The position numbers were made by a program, and so were the translations under genes. From an uncultured Muribaculaceae bacterium (GTDB taxonomy: Bacteria > Bacteroidota > Bacteroidia > Bacteroidales > Muribaculaceae), in NCBI GenBank assembly GCA_934590135.1, contig CAKTOT010000001.1:34535-98534 (forward strand): a stretch of DNA of 64,000 nucleotides. Reading direction: 5' to 3'. The notes below the pieces were generated by a model. The model had not been told where the DNA came from. It did not search any database and worked only from the letters and a program-made list of their open reading frames with translations. Of the stretch, positions 1 to 7,076 are shown piece by piece (position 1 is the first letter of the stretch; each line of letters opens with the position of its first letter).

Positions 1-184
1 CCACCTCGGCGATGTGGGTATCATCGGTGCTGACTATGATTCGCCGATGATTGTCGGTGAGGGCCAGGGCGTTGGCGATGGCGTAGTGTATCAATGGCTT
101 TCCTCCAAGTTCTTTGATGTTCTTGTGGGGGATGCCTTTGCTGCCTCCGCGTGCGGGGATGATGTATATCGGATTGGTGTCCAT
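1..184 (-). CDS. neuA: CMP-nonulosonate (acylneuraminate) cytidylyltransferase, N-terminal part
   Basis: The first 61 codons are present; the rest lies beyond the window edge. The N-terminus reads IIPARGGSKGIPHKNIKELG, the nucleotide-binding loop typical of CMP-sialic acid synthetases (NeuA and the related LegF/PseF). These enzymes activate a nine-carbon acidic sugar with CTP for surface glycan synthesis. The start is the ATG at 184-182, 16 bases after the neuC stop, with a purine-rich AGCAGGGA stretch in front. The pair neuC-neuA on one transcript supports a nonulosonic acid pathway. Which sugar is made (sialic, legionaminic or other) cannot be told from this fragment. Confidence 0.85.
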   Translation of the reverse strand, partial: MDTNPIYIIPARGGSKGIPHKNIKELGGKPLIHYAIANALALTDNHRRIIVSTDDTHIAEV

Positions 185-200
185 GTGGTGTTCCCTGCTG

Positions 201-1379
201 TTATTGGGGTATGTCGTAGAAAGTTTTGGCCACGCTTAGCGGCAGATGCGAGAGTATGGCCTCGGCGATAGCGCGGGGCGTTTCGGCTCGATAATAGGGG
301 TTGGCGACCGCGGCGGCACGCTTACGAGCCTGAGGCGTGAGGGCTTTGGCGATGGCCTCGGCGATGTCGTCCGCGGAGGCGGCGCAGTGTATCACGGAGG
401 CGGAACGCTGACGTCCGGCTTGTCGTCCGCCTATGTCAACGGTGGGTATGTGCATGCTCGGGGCCTCGATGATGCCGCTGGAGCTGTTGCCCACAACGGC
501 GGCACAGTGTGCCATAGCCGAGAGATAGCGGCGTGCCCCGAGGCTTTCGACAGCCAATACGCGTCCGGGATTGGCGGCGGTGTATTCGGCGGTCAATGAG
601 CGTATTCCGTCGGCGCCGGCATCGTTGTTGACGCCGGTCAGGATGATGTTGCAGTTCGGGAAGCGGTCGAGGGCTTGCAGCAAAGCTTCGAAGCGTCGGG
701 CCGGAGTGGCGGCGTGGTCGTTGGTCTCGGGATGATAGGTCACCAGGAGCGTGCGGCTCGGGTCGATGTCGAAGCCGTCGAGGCTTTTTCGAAGTTCGTC
801 CGGCGTCATTTTGGGCATTCCCAAGGCGTTGTATACGCCCGGAGCGCCCACGGTGATGACACTGTCGGGCTGTTCGCCCATCTGAATGATGCGGCGGCGT
901 GCCTCTTCGGTGGCGCACAGGTGCAGCGATGCCAACTTGGTGATGGCGTGACGCATACTGTCGTCTACGGCACCGCGAGATGTCTCGCCGCCGTGCAGAT
1001 GCGTCACCGGAACGGCGGTGAGCACGGCAGCTTGGGCTGCCGCCAACGCCTCGAAACGGTCGCCGAGTATAACGGCTGTATCGGGGCGCAATTCGGCCAA
1101 GGCATCGGCCGTTCCGGCCAGGCATACGGCCGCGACATGGGCGCGTCCGGCTCCGCTATCGTCCAAATTTTCGGGCACGGCCACGCGGTGAGTCACCTCA
1201 AAGCCTTCGGCGACAATACCGTCCACGGTATACCCGTGACGGCGCGATAGGTGCATATTGGTAGCCACCACCGAGAGACGAACCCCCGGGGTGTCACGCA
1301 ACAGCCGCGCCGCCGGTGACAGCAGTCCCCAGTCGGCGCGCGTTCCGGTGATTACGGCTATGTGCGCGGTTTTGTCCAT
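201..1379 (-). CDS. neuC: UDP-N-acetylglucosamine 2-epimerase (hydrolysing), NeuC/LegG family
   Basis: The 392-residue product is full length for the NeuC family. It hydrolyses and epimerises UDP-GlcNAc (or the bacillosamine equivalent, LegG) to the free ManNAc-type sugar that feeds nonulosonic acid synthesis in the cytoplasm. Visible family motifs are ITGTRADWG near the N-terminus, ILGDRFEA, THLHGGETSRGAVDDSMRH, and the C-terminal NSSSGIIEA followed by IDIGGR-like sequence (here VDIGGRQAGRQRS). This arrangement favours NeuC/LegG over the non-hydrolysing WecB/MnaA enzymes. It is followed after 16 bases by neuA, so the two are probably cotranscribed. A long hairpin lies just before its start at 1399-1444. 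No synthase (neuB) is in the window. Confidence 0.9.
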   Translation of the reverse strand: MDKTAHIAVITGTRADWGLLSPAARLLRDTPGVRLSVVATNMHLSRRHGYTVDGIVAEGFEVTHRVAVPENLDDSGAGRAHVAAVCLAGTADALAELRPDTAVILGDRFEALAAAQAAVLTAVPVTHLHGGETSRGAVDDSMRHAITKLASLHLCATEEARRRIIQMGEQPDSVITVGAPGVYNALGMPKMTPDELRKSLDGFDIDPSRTLLVTYHPETNDHAATPARRFEALLQALDRFPNCNIILTGVNNDAGADGIRSLTAEYTAANPGRVLAVESLGARRYLSAMAHCAAVVGNSSSGIIEAPSMHIPTVDIGGRQAGRQRSASVIHCAASADDIAEAIAKALTPQARKRAAAVANPYYRAETPRAIAEAILSHLPLSVAKTFYDIPQ

Positions 1380-1398
1380 TATGCGTAATATGGTACGG

Positions 1399-1444
1399 TG
1401 GAGGATGATACACCGATGATTTCACATCGGCGTATGATCCCTCC
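1399..1444 (-). terminator. Long imperfect hairpin between the pseudo-deaminase gene and neuC
   Basis: Arms at 1399-1418 and 1424-1444 pair over about 20 positions with three mismatches or bulges, with a five-base loop. On the minus strand it lies 22 bases after the stop of the upstream gene and 20 bases before the neuC start. There is no T-run behind it, so it may act as an mRNA-processing or attenuating hairpin rather than a simple terminator. Confidence 0.45.
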
Positions 1445-1466
1445 ACTGCGTATGGTTGTTTGTTAA

Positions 1467-1967
1467 TTACTTTTTGTACTTGACCACCAAGAGCGAGGCA
1501 TCGGCATAAGGCAGATGCTTCATTGGTACTTGCGTCAGAGTTGTGTCTGCCTTGGAAGTATCGTAATCTTCGAGGTTGTACACCCCGGCGCTGACTGCAT
1601 CGGCTGCGGGTACGGCAAAGTATACGGCATCGGCGCCGCTGCGGCAGATAGCGTTGTAAGCCTCGGTGGTAGGCTGTATTACGGTGTAGATGCTGCCGCC
1701 GTAAAGGCTCTTGCGGCGTGACGATTTGATGGCGTTCTCCTCGGCGGTGCCGGTGGCGGTAGCCGTGCCCTGCGAGCGAAGTGCGCCGTTCAGGACTACT
1801 ACGGCGCCGATGGGCTTCTTGGCGGTCTTGGCTACGGATACGGCCATATCCATAAACATTTCGTCATTGACCGACACCTTGTCGACCTTGGTGATGTTGA
1901 CGCCTGCGGTGATGGCAAATACGCCCACGAGTACGGCTGCTACAGCCAGCATAAATTTCTTTTTCAT
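1467..1967 (-). CDS. Secreted cytidine/guanine deaminase-fold protein lacking zinc ligands (pseudoenzyme)
   Basis: The 166-residue product starts with a signal peptide (MKKKFMLAVAAVLVGVFAITAG). The rest lines up from memory with nucleoside deaminases such as GuaD: PIGAVVVLNG (residues 52-61) matches the PFGAVIV strand, TAEENAI (74-80) sits where HAE is expected, and IYTVIQPTTEAYNAICRSGA (93-112) sits where YTSCEPCPMCLGAIYWA is expected. Thus the zinc histidine and both zinc cysteines are replaced (T74, T100, A103), while the catalytic-type glutamate E76 remains. Ordinary deaminases are cytoplasmic, so export plus metal-site loss points to a binding or structural role. A good AAAGGA lies 8 bases before the ATG. 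The function is unknown. Confidence 0.7.
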   Translation of the reverse strand: MKKKFMLAVAAVLVGVFAITAGVNITKVDKVSVNDEMFMDMAVSVAKTAKKPIGAVVVLNGALRSQGTATATGTAEENAIKSSRRKSLYGGSIYTVIQPTTEAYNAICRSGADAVYFAVPAADAVSAGVYNLEDYDTSKADTTLTQVPMKHLPYADASLLVVKYKK

Positions 1968-1993
1968 CTGTATATCCTTTCGTTTTAAGTTGT

Positions 1994-2053
1994 TTTGTTA
2001 TAGATTATTCTGTCGCAATTTCTTCTGTTATGTATTGTTCTGTCGTAAGTTGT
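1994..2053. repeat. Two imperfect 30-nt tandem repeats in the leader of the pseudo-deaminase gene
   Basis: The pattern TTnTGTTAT..ATT.TTCTGTCG occurs twice with a 30-base period; the TTCTGTCG ends fall at 2008-2015 and 2038-2045. It is AT-rich, non-coding and lies just upstream of the 1967 start on the minus strand. Confidence 0.5.
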
Positions 2054-2251
2054 CTTATCGACGAACATCTTAACGTGTATTGCGTTGTCGTGTATTTTAC
2101 TAATTTTATGCGTTTAGTTCTATGTCGTCTTGGAAAAGGAATGATGTCGATTTCCTCCGATGAATATTGCAGATACGCCGCGCCTCGACTTTCGGCAAAG
2201 TCTGTTTATACCCGTTAGACTTGCCGTAAGCCGATAAGTTAAATCACAATA

Positions 2252-2259
2252 CAAAGTTA
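2252..2259 (-). promoter_or_regulatory. Candidate -7 box (TAACTTTG) for the pseudo-deaminase gene
   Basis: The plus strand reads CAAAGTTA, the reverse complement of the Bacteroidetes TAnnTTTG element. No clear TTTG -33 partner was found, and the implied leader is long (about 285 bases), so this is a weak call. Confidence 0.4.
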
Positions 2260-2755
2260 CGCTTTTTTTCGCGAAATAATCCCTCGCAGCACACGAAGCT
2301 GAAATTTGTCCAACGCATACACCAATATACAATTGCCACGGTCAGGTCATACGCCATCGCGCTTACGCTGCGGCGCAACCCGGAGTTAATCATTATTGGC
2401 AACTCGGCCAAAGAGTGTGGGGCTCTACCCTAATACGATGATTTCCATTCCTTAGCTTCGCTATCTTGGCTTGTGCCCTACGGAAAGTCGACATCGGCGG
2501 TCGCTGAAATCATTAAGCGTAAAGGCGACGCTAAGCAATTGCTTACGATGTAGATACGAGACGTAAAAACAGAGGGACAAAAACATATTATATGCGGCGT
2601 AATTAAAAAAATAAAGCGTTAAAATTGCGGACAGATTTAAAGTCCAACTTTAAAATTGTCCAAATTGCGTGTGGCTTGGCGTTTGTTGGGCTTGGCGTTT
2701 AATAGTGGAAATGGGCTTGGCGTTCCGGGATGATGGTTGTCTCGGGACTTTTGTC

Positions 2756-2763
2756 TAAATTTG
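2756..2763 (+). promoter_or_regulatory. Candidate -7 box (TAAATTTG) for the 2839 gene
   Basis: A perfect TAnnTTTG match lies 75 bases before the ATG at 2839. A partial -33 (GGTTGT) lies about 16 bases upstream. Confidence 0.45.
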
Positions 2764-2838
2764 CGGAACGGAAGGGGTTGCGAACACTTAGCAGCTCTCG
2801 GATGTTAGACAATAGATTAAACGACAAAAGACGTTGAT

Positions 2839-3957
2839 ATGGAATTGAAGAAGATACCCGTGATTGCGCTATGCGTGGCGGCGGTTGGAGCTGTATGGGC
2901 GCAAGCCACCGCAGCAACGGCAATGCGGGAACAGTCGGCTACACAAGCGACATCTCAGGATGCAACAGCCGCAGCAACGGCGGCACAGGCCGCCGAACAG
3001 GAATATGCAGCGACACAGGCCGCCGGGCTATATGCCGATACTGTTTTCTGCAATGATACGCTGCTGGTTACGCAGGCGTGGCGGGCTGCTGCCGATGGTA
3101 GTCCGGTGGCCGATCATTTGCTGTGCCGGCGCAGTCCCTCGCACTGCGATACGGTACGTCTGCTCGGCGCTTTTGATGGTGTATTTGTGGACACGATTAG
3201 CTATCGTTTGGGCCTTGTCGTGGGCATCGACACCGCGCACCTCCGACTTGGGCGGGCGTTGCCCCACGACATTCGCGCCGGCGCCGAAATGGCGCCGATG
3301 CAGACACGCACCTATTACAAGACGCTATATACGCCCGGTAAGAAAGCGGTGTACTTGGATTTTATGCTGACACTGCCTGTGGGGCTTGACACGGTGGCAT
3401 CGAATATGACGCGGCTTTTTGAGGTGGTCGGGATGAACACTGCCAATCTCTTCGCCGATAAGCCTATGCCGGTATACGCATACACGGGTATTCCGTCCGA
3501 CGGCATAGAGCCGGTGATGCCTGCCGAGGACGCTGCCGATGCTTTCGGGTCTATTAAGCGTTGCTTCGACCGCGCTAACAGTAGTCCCCGTGCTTCGCTG
3601 CACCTGGAGATGGCGCCTGTCCGGCGTAGCGATGACGGCAAACTGGTGACCGTGATGACATTCTGCGAGTACTACACCGGCGGCGCTCACCCGATGAATA
3701 CGCGCATGTATCTGACTATGGACGCCACATCCGGGAAGCTGCTTGGCATCCGTGACATATTCCCGAACGGCATACCGGCAACCGTCCGAGAATTGGACGA
3801 CCCCTCGTGGTCACTGCCATTAGGGGCGGAAAATATTGATGGCAAATGGTATCCACGTCCGGCGTATACGCGCGGCGGCATCACCGTCACCTACCAGCCC
3901 TACCAAAATGGTTGTTATGCCGATGGCGTTCGGTACGTCACCATGCCGCGCCGTTGA
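2839..3957 (+). CDS. Secreted protein with RsiV/PdaC-like (DUF3298-type) C-terminal domain
   Basis: The product has 372 residues with an N-terminal signal peptide ending near AVWAQA. Residues about 22-65 are a low-complexity segment rich in Ala, Gln and Thr, probably a flexible linker. The C-terminal third contains YYTGGAHPMN, a gap, TSGKLLGIRDIFPNG, and then VTYQPYQNGCYADGVRYVTM. This matches the DUF3298 domain shared by the anti-sigma factor RsiV and the deacetylase PdaC, where the TGGAH segment and the terminal 'YxPYxxxxYAxG' strand are typical. No transmembrane or zinc-finger part is seen, so it is not an anti-sigma factor itself. A periplasmic or outer-membrane-associated peptidoglycan-binding role is inference. 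It is followed by a beta-helix lipoprotein in the same direction after 86 bases. Confidence 0.7.
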   Translation: MELKKIPVIALCVAAVGAVWAQATAATAMREQSATQATSQDATAAATAAQAAEQEYAATQAAGLYADTVFCNDTLLVTQAWRAAADGSPVADHLLCRRSPSHCDTVRLLGAFDGVFVDTISYRLGLVVGIDTAHLRLGRALPHDIRAGAEMAPMQTRTYYKTLYTPGKKAVYLDFMLTLPVGLDTVASNMTRLFEVVGMNTANLFADKPMPVYAYTGIPSDGIEPVMPAEDAADAFGSIKRCFDRANSSPRASLHLEMAPVRRSDDGKLVTVMTFCEYYTGGAHPMNTRMYLTMDATSGKLLGIRDIFPNGIPATVRELDDPSWSLPLGAENIDGKWYPRPAYTRGGITVTYQPYQNGCYADGVRYVTMPRR

Positions 3958-4043
3958 GTCCGATCCCCGGGTGTGCAGGACAATAAACGAGGTTCCGTGC
4001 CGTTAGTATATAGAGGCATACAGCCTTGCACACCACATATATT

Positions 4044-5492
4044 ATGCAACGACAGATATTGTACATCATAGCCATAGTCGGCGCCATGCTGGGCCTCAAT
4101 GCCTGCATCGAGGACGGTATCTCAACTTCGGCGTCCGACCAGCCGACATTTTCCACCGATACGCTCAAAATGGGCGTGGTATTCACCGACGAAGTGACAA
4201 TGACGCATCGCCTGACGGTCTACAACCGCCACAGCAAAGGTATGCTCATCAGCGATATACATCTCGAGGGCGAGGGCGCTCAAGATTTTCGCATTAATGT
4301 CGACGGCGCCACCGGCGAGACGTTCCAAGGCATAGAAATACGAGCCAAGGACTCGATATTTGTGATGGTAGAGGCCACACTGCCTGTGCGCAATCAGGAT
4401 CGGCCGCAGGACGTGAATGCCGACTTGTGTTTTACGGTCAACGGCGTGCGCTCCACTGTGGTGCTCAATGCCACGGGTCAGGATGTCAGACGTCTGCATG
4501 CCGTCACTTACAATAGCGATACGCACCTCGTTGCCGGACGCCCTTACCAGGTGTACGACTCATTGGTGGTGGCCGAAGGGGCTACGCTCACGCTTGAACC
4601 GGGTGCCGACCTGCGCTTCCACGACGGAGCATCGCTGATAGTACGCGGCACCCTGCTGTGCCAAGGCACGGCCGAAGCCCCCGTCAATATTGCCGGCGAC
4701 CGTACCGGCAATGTCATCACCGACATCACCTTTGACCTGATGTCACGGCAGTGGCGCGGTGTGCAATTTGCGCCCTCGTCACGTGCTAATGTCATCAGTC
4801 ATACGTGTATACGCAACACCGACTACGGCGTCATAGTCAACGGCGGCGATACTCCGCGCGACGACGGCGATAAGCCGATGCTGACCATCATCAACAGCCG
4901 ATTGCGCAATTCCGGCGATCGTGTGCTTGAGGCATATCACGCCGACATTACCGCCATAGGCTGCGAATTTGCCGAGGCTTCCAACGGCTTGGTGCTGCTG
5001 CACGGCGGACGGCACGTCTTCAACCACTGCACCTTTGCCAATTACTACTTGTTCAGCGCCATATACGGCCCGGCGTTGGCTTTCGAGCACCTCAATGCCG
5101 ACAGTGACGATGGTTCCAAACTGCCGTATACGGCCGCCGAAATCACCAATAGCATCCTTTACGGCAACGGGTCGATGCTGTCCCATGGCGACCTCACCGG
5201 CACCAATATTTTTCTGCGACGCGACTTGCTCAAGGAAAACGGCAGTGACGATGCCAATTTCATCGCCTGTCTTTGGGACAAAGATCCGCTATATTACACT
5301 GTGCGCGAGGACTACGTCTTTGACTACCGCTTGAAACCCGAGTCGCCGGCCATCGGCGCCGGTGATGCCTCGCTGATGCTGCCTGCTGCCGCACGTGATG
5401 CCTACGGATTGCCGCGTCAGGCCACGCCCGGCGCCGCTCCCGACCTCGGCGCATACGTCTACGTCGCCCCAAAGGAAGAAGTATCCGAGTGA
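4044..5492 (+). CDS. Surface lipoprotein with right-handed beta-helix
   Basis: The 482-residue product has a lipoprotein signal (MQRQILYIIAIVGAMLGLNAC, acylated Cys21). The following IEDG is acidic, in keeping with Bacteroidetes surface-export signals. Residues about 40-160 look like an Ig-like beta domain. From about 165 a series of short strands (AVTYNSDTHLVAGRPYQVYD, then LTLEPGADLRFHDGASLIVRG) forms a parallel beta-helix like those of polysaccharide-binding or lyase-like proteins. Near the C-terminus, SPAIGAGD and PDLGAY are the hallmark of the 'choice-of-anchor Q / right-handed parallel beta-helix' family. No catalytic residues can be assigned. I chose the ATG at 4044 over an in-frame TTG at 4026 because it gives a clean signal peptide. 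Confidence 0.75.
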   Translation: MQRQILYIIAIVGAMLGLNACIEDGISTSASDQPTFSTDTLKMGVVFTDEVTMTHRLTVYNRHSKGMLISDIHLEGEGAQDFRINVDGATGETFQGIEIRAKDSIFVMVEATLPVRNQDRPQDVNADLCFTVNGVRSTVVLNATGQDVRRLHAVTYNSDTHLVAGRPYQVYDSLVVAEGATLTLEPGADLRFHDGASLIVRGTLLCQGTAEAPVNIAGDRTGNVITDITFDLMSRQWRGVQFAPSSRANVISHTCIRNTDYGVIVNGGDTPRDDGDKPMLTIINSRLRNSGDRVLEAYHADITAIGCEFAEASNGLVLLHGGRHVFNHCTFANYYLFSAIYGPALAFEHLNADSDDGSKLPYTAAEITNSILYGNGSMLSHGDLTGTNIFLRRDLLKENGSDDANFIACLWDKDPLYYTVREDYVFDYRLKPESPAIGAGDASLMLPAAARDAYGLPRQATPGAAPDLGAYVYVAPKEEVSE

Positions 5493-5563
5493 CCCCGGAC
5501 TATCGGCCGACTTTACAGTTGTAATTGTCCGTGCGCCGTGGCGTAAGTCATATCAACACAAAT

Positions 5564-5614
5564 ACATAAGATATCACCCCCGTCACAAATCGTGGCAGGG
5601 GTGATATCTTATGT
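5564..5614. terminator. Bidirectional hairpin between convergent genes
   Basis: Perfect 17-bp arms at 5564-5580 and 5598-5614 enclose a 17-base loop. It sits between the plus-strand gene ending at 5492 and the last gene of the B12 locus ending at 5651 on the minus strand, so it can serve both. There is no strong T-run on either side. Confidence 0.7.
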
Positions 5615-5650
5615 GTGCGAAGATGTCCCTCAGTGAATGTATCGGGCGCT

Positions 5651-7054
5651 TTAGCGGACGAGGGTCTTGGATGTACGTGCGCCTTGGCGGCGGATGTATA
5701 CTCCGGCGGGAAGTGAAGCGATGCCGTCTTCGGCTGCTACACGTATGCCTTGAAGATTATAGTACTCGATGGCGGCCGAGGCGTCGTCAACAGTGATATC
5801 GCTTACGGACAGCGGATAGGGGTCGTCCTCGGTGAATATCGGCAGCGAGGGGAACCAGTAATTAGCAATCATCGGATAATCCTTGATTGTATTGCCATCG
5901 GCATCGCAGCGACGCGTGATGTACGTTGTCTTTTGGTTGCCCTGATACAGTGACATATATATTTCGTCGGTGACGGGATGCACGCGCAACGAACAGCCGT
6001 AGATACTCCATCCGGCGCCTTCTTCCTTGAAGTCGCGGATAACTTCGGCTTTTCGGGTGACGGTATTAAAGCGATACAGGTACACTCCGTTGAACCATGC
6101 GGCTTGGCCTTTGCCGGCGTTGGCACGCCAGTAGAGGTAGTCCTGCCGGGTACTTGCGCAGAAGGCATCGGGCGTCCATGCGTACCACGAGTTGTTGGGC
6201 GGCAGAACATCATCATCGAGCGTTATGACTTCGTATTCGAGAGATTTGGGATCGAGGCGCATCAATTTGTTCAGCGGGTTGCCTGTTCCGCGGATATTCT
6301 TGTCTGTCGAAATCCACAGGATGCCGGCTCGGTCCTTGACAATCGAGCCTATGCCTGCGCCGTCTTGGACCACATCCAATGATATTGTTTTGATGACCTT
6401 GTCCGTGGTCGGGTCGATGATTAGGAGTCCCGATTGCTGATGGGCGGCAAATACGAGGCCGTCGGCCAACAGCATAGTTCCGCACTGGCCTTTGTAGAGC
6501 GTCCCCGAGGGGTCAGTCGTTGCTCCGTCGGTGCCGTTGGGATTCTCCGTGCCGGGGATTTGGCCGGTGACCGTCAGACTTCGAGTATCGAAAACCCAAA
6601 TGCCGTTGGAAGAGGAGATGTACACTTTTTCGAGCGATACGCCGCATACTCCGCGCCCATCGCAACGTTTGCCGGAGGGGTCAATTTCGGTGAGCTGGGC
6701 GAGACATTCCATAGTCTTGGCGTCGCACACGGTGATGCGTGCGCCGGTGACGGATGCTCCGGGGTCTTTTTCCTGCTTGGCTATGATGTACAGACGTCCG
6801 CCCCAGGCGATGCCGTGCTGGGCGGTGCATCCGAGTTCCTTGCCCGAGTTACGGCTTTGGAATACGCGATAGTCCCAGTATACTCCGTTCGGGTCATCGG
6901 GGCGCAAGTAATTGATGGTAGAATTTTGGTGTCCGTACCAGTCTTCGTTGAGGATAAAGAAGCCGCCGCCCAAGTCCTCGGCAGCCACTGCCGCCGATGT
7001 TGCGGCGACAGTGGCTGTAAGGATGGCTGCAGACAGTAAATGTCTGATGATCAT
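5651..7054 (-). CDS. BtuG-like (DUF5074-type) beta-propeller with T9SS sorting tail
   Basis: The 467-residue product has a Sec signal peptide (start MIIRHLLSAAILTATVAA). It then carries a propeller with LNEDWYGHQNSTINYLRPDD near its start and repeated blades such as DGRGVCGVSLEKVYISSSNG. The final ~45 residues (IEYYNLQGIRVAAEDG, then LPAGVYIRRQG, ending KTLVR) are a T9SS type A sorting domain, so the protein should cross the outer membrane and be surface-attached or released. It is a close paralog of the protein at 11533-12942; long stretches such as QEKDPGASVTGARITVCD are the same. It is the last gene of the B12 locus, 22 bases after its neighbour. By homology to BtuG it may bind corrinoids; this is inference. 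The start at 7054 is chosen for the signal peptide. Confidence 0.8.
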   Translation of the reverse strand: MIIRHLLSAAILTATVAATSAAVAAEDLGGGFFILNEDWYGHQNSTINYLRPDDPNGVYWDYRVFQSRNSGKELGCTAQHGIAWGGRLYIIAKQEKDPGASVTGARITVCDAKTMECLAQLTEIDPSGKRCDGRGVCGVSLEKVYISSSNGIWVFDTRSLTVTGQIPGTENPNGTDGATTDPSGTLYKGQCGTMLLADGLVFAAHQQSGLLIIDPTTDKVIKTISLDVVQDGAGIGSIVKDRAGILWISTDKNIRGTGNPLNKLMRLDPKSLEYEVITLDDDVLPPNNSWYAWTPDAFCASTRQDYLYWRANAGKGQAAWFNGVYLYRFNTVTRKAEVIRDFKEEGAGWSIYGCSLRVHPVTDEIYMSLYQGNQKTTYITRRCDADGNTIKDYPMIANYWFPSLPIFTEDDPYPLSVSDITVDDASAAIEYYNLQGIRVAAEDGIASLPAGVYIRRQGARTSKTLVR

Positions 7055-7076
7055 TCGGGTTTGGGGGTTAGGTGTA

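Larger units (their letters stand above)
1968..2838. other. 871-bp intergenic region between divergent genes
   Basis: No convincing gene is present. It holds the leader and tandem repeats of the minus-strand gene, a minus-strand -7 box at 2252-2259, and a plus-strand -7 box at 2756-2763. The middle part (about 2340-2640) contains no motif I recognise; it could be a decayed gene, but I see no preserved reading frame. Confidence 0.6.

Noticed and set aside
2030..2332. Small frames on both strands in the intergenic region
   Set aside because: They cover leader repeats and a -7 box, with no ribosome-binding site and random-looking composition.
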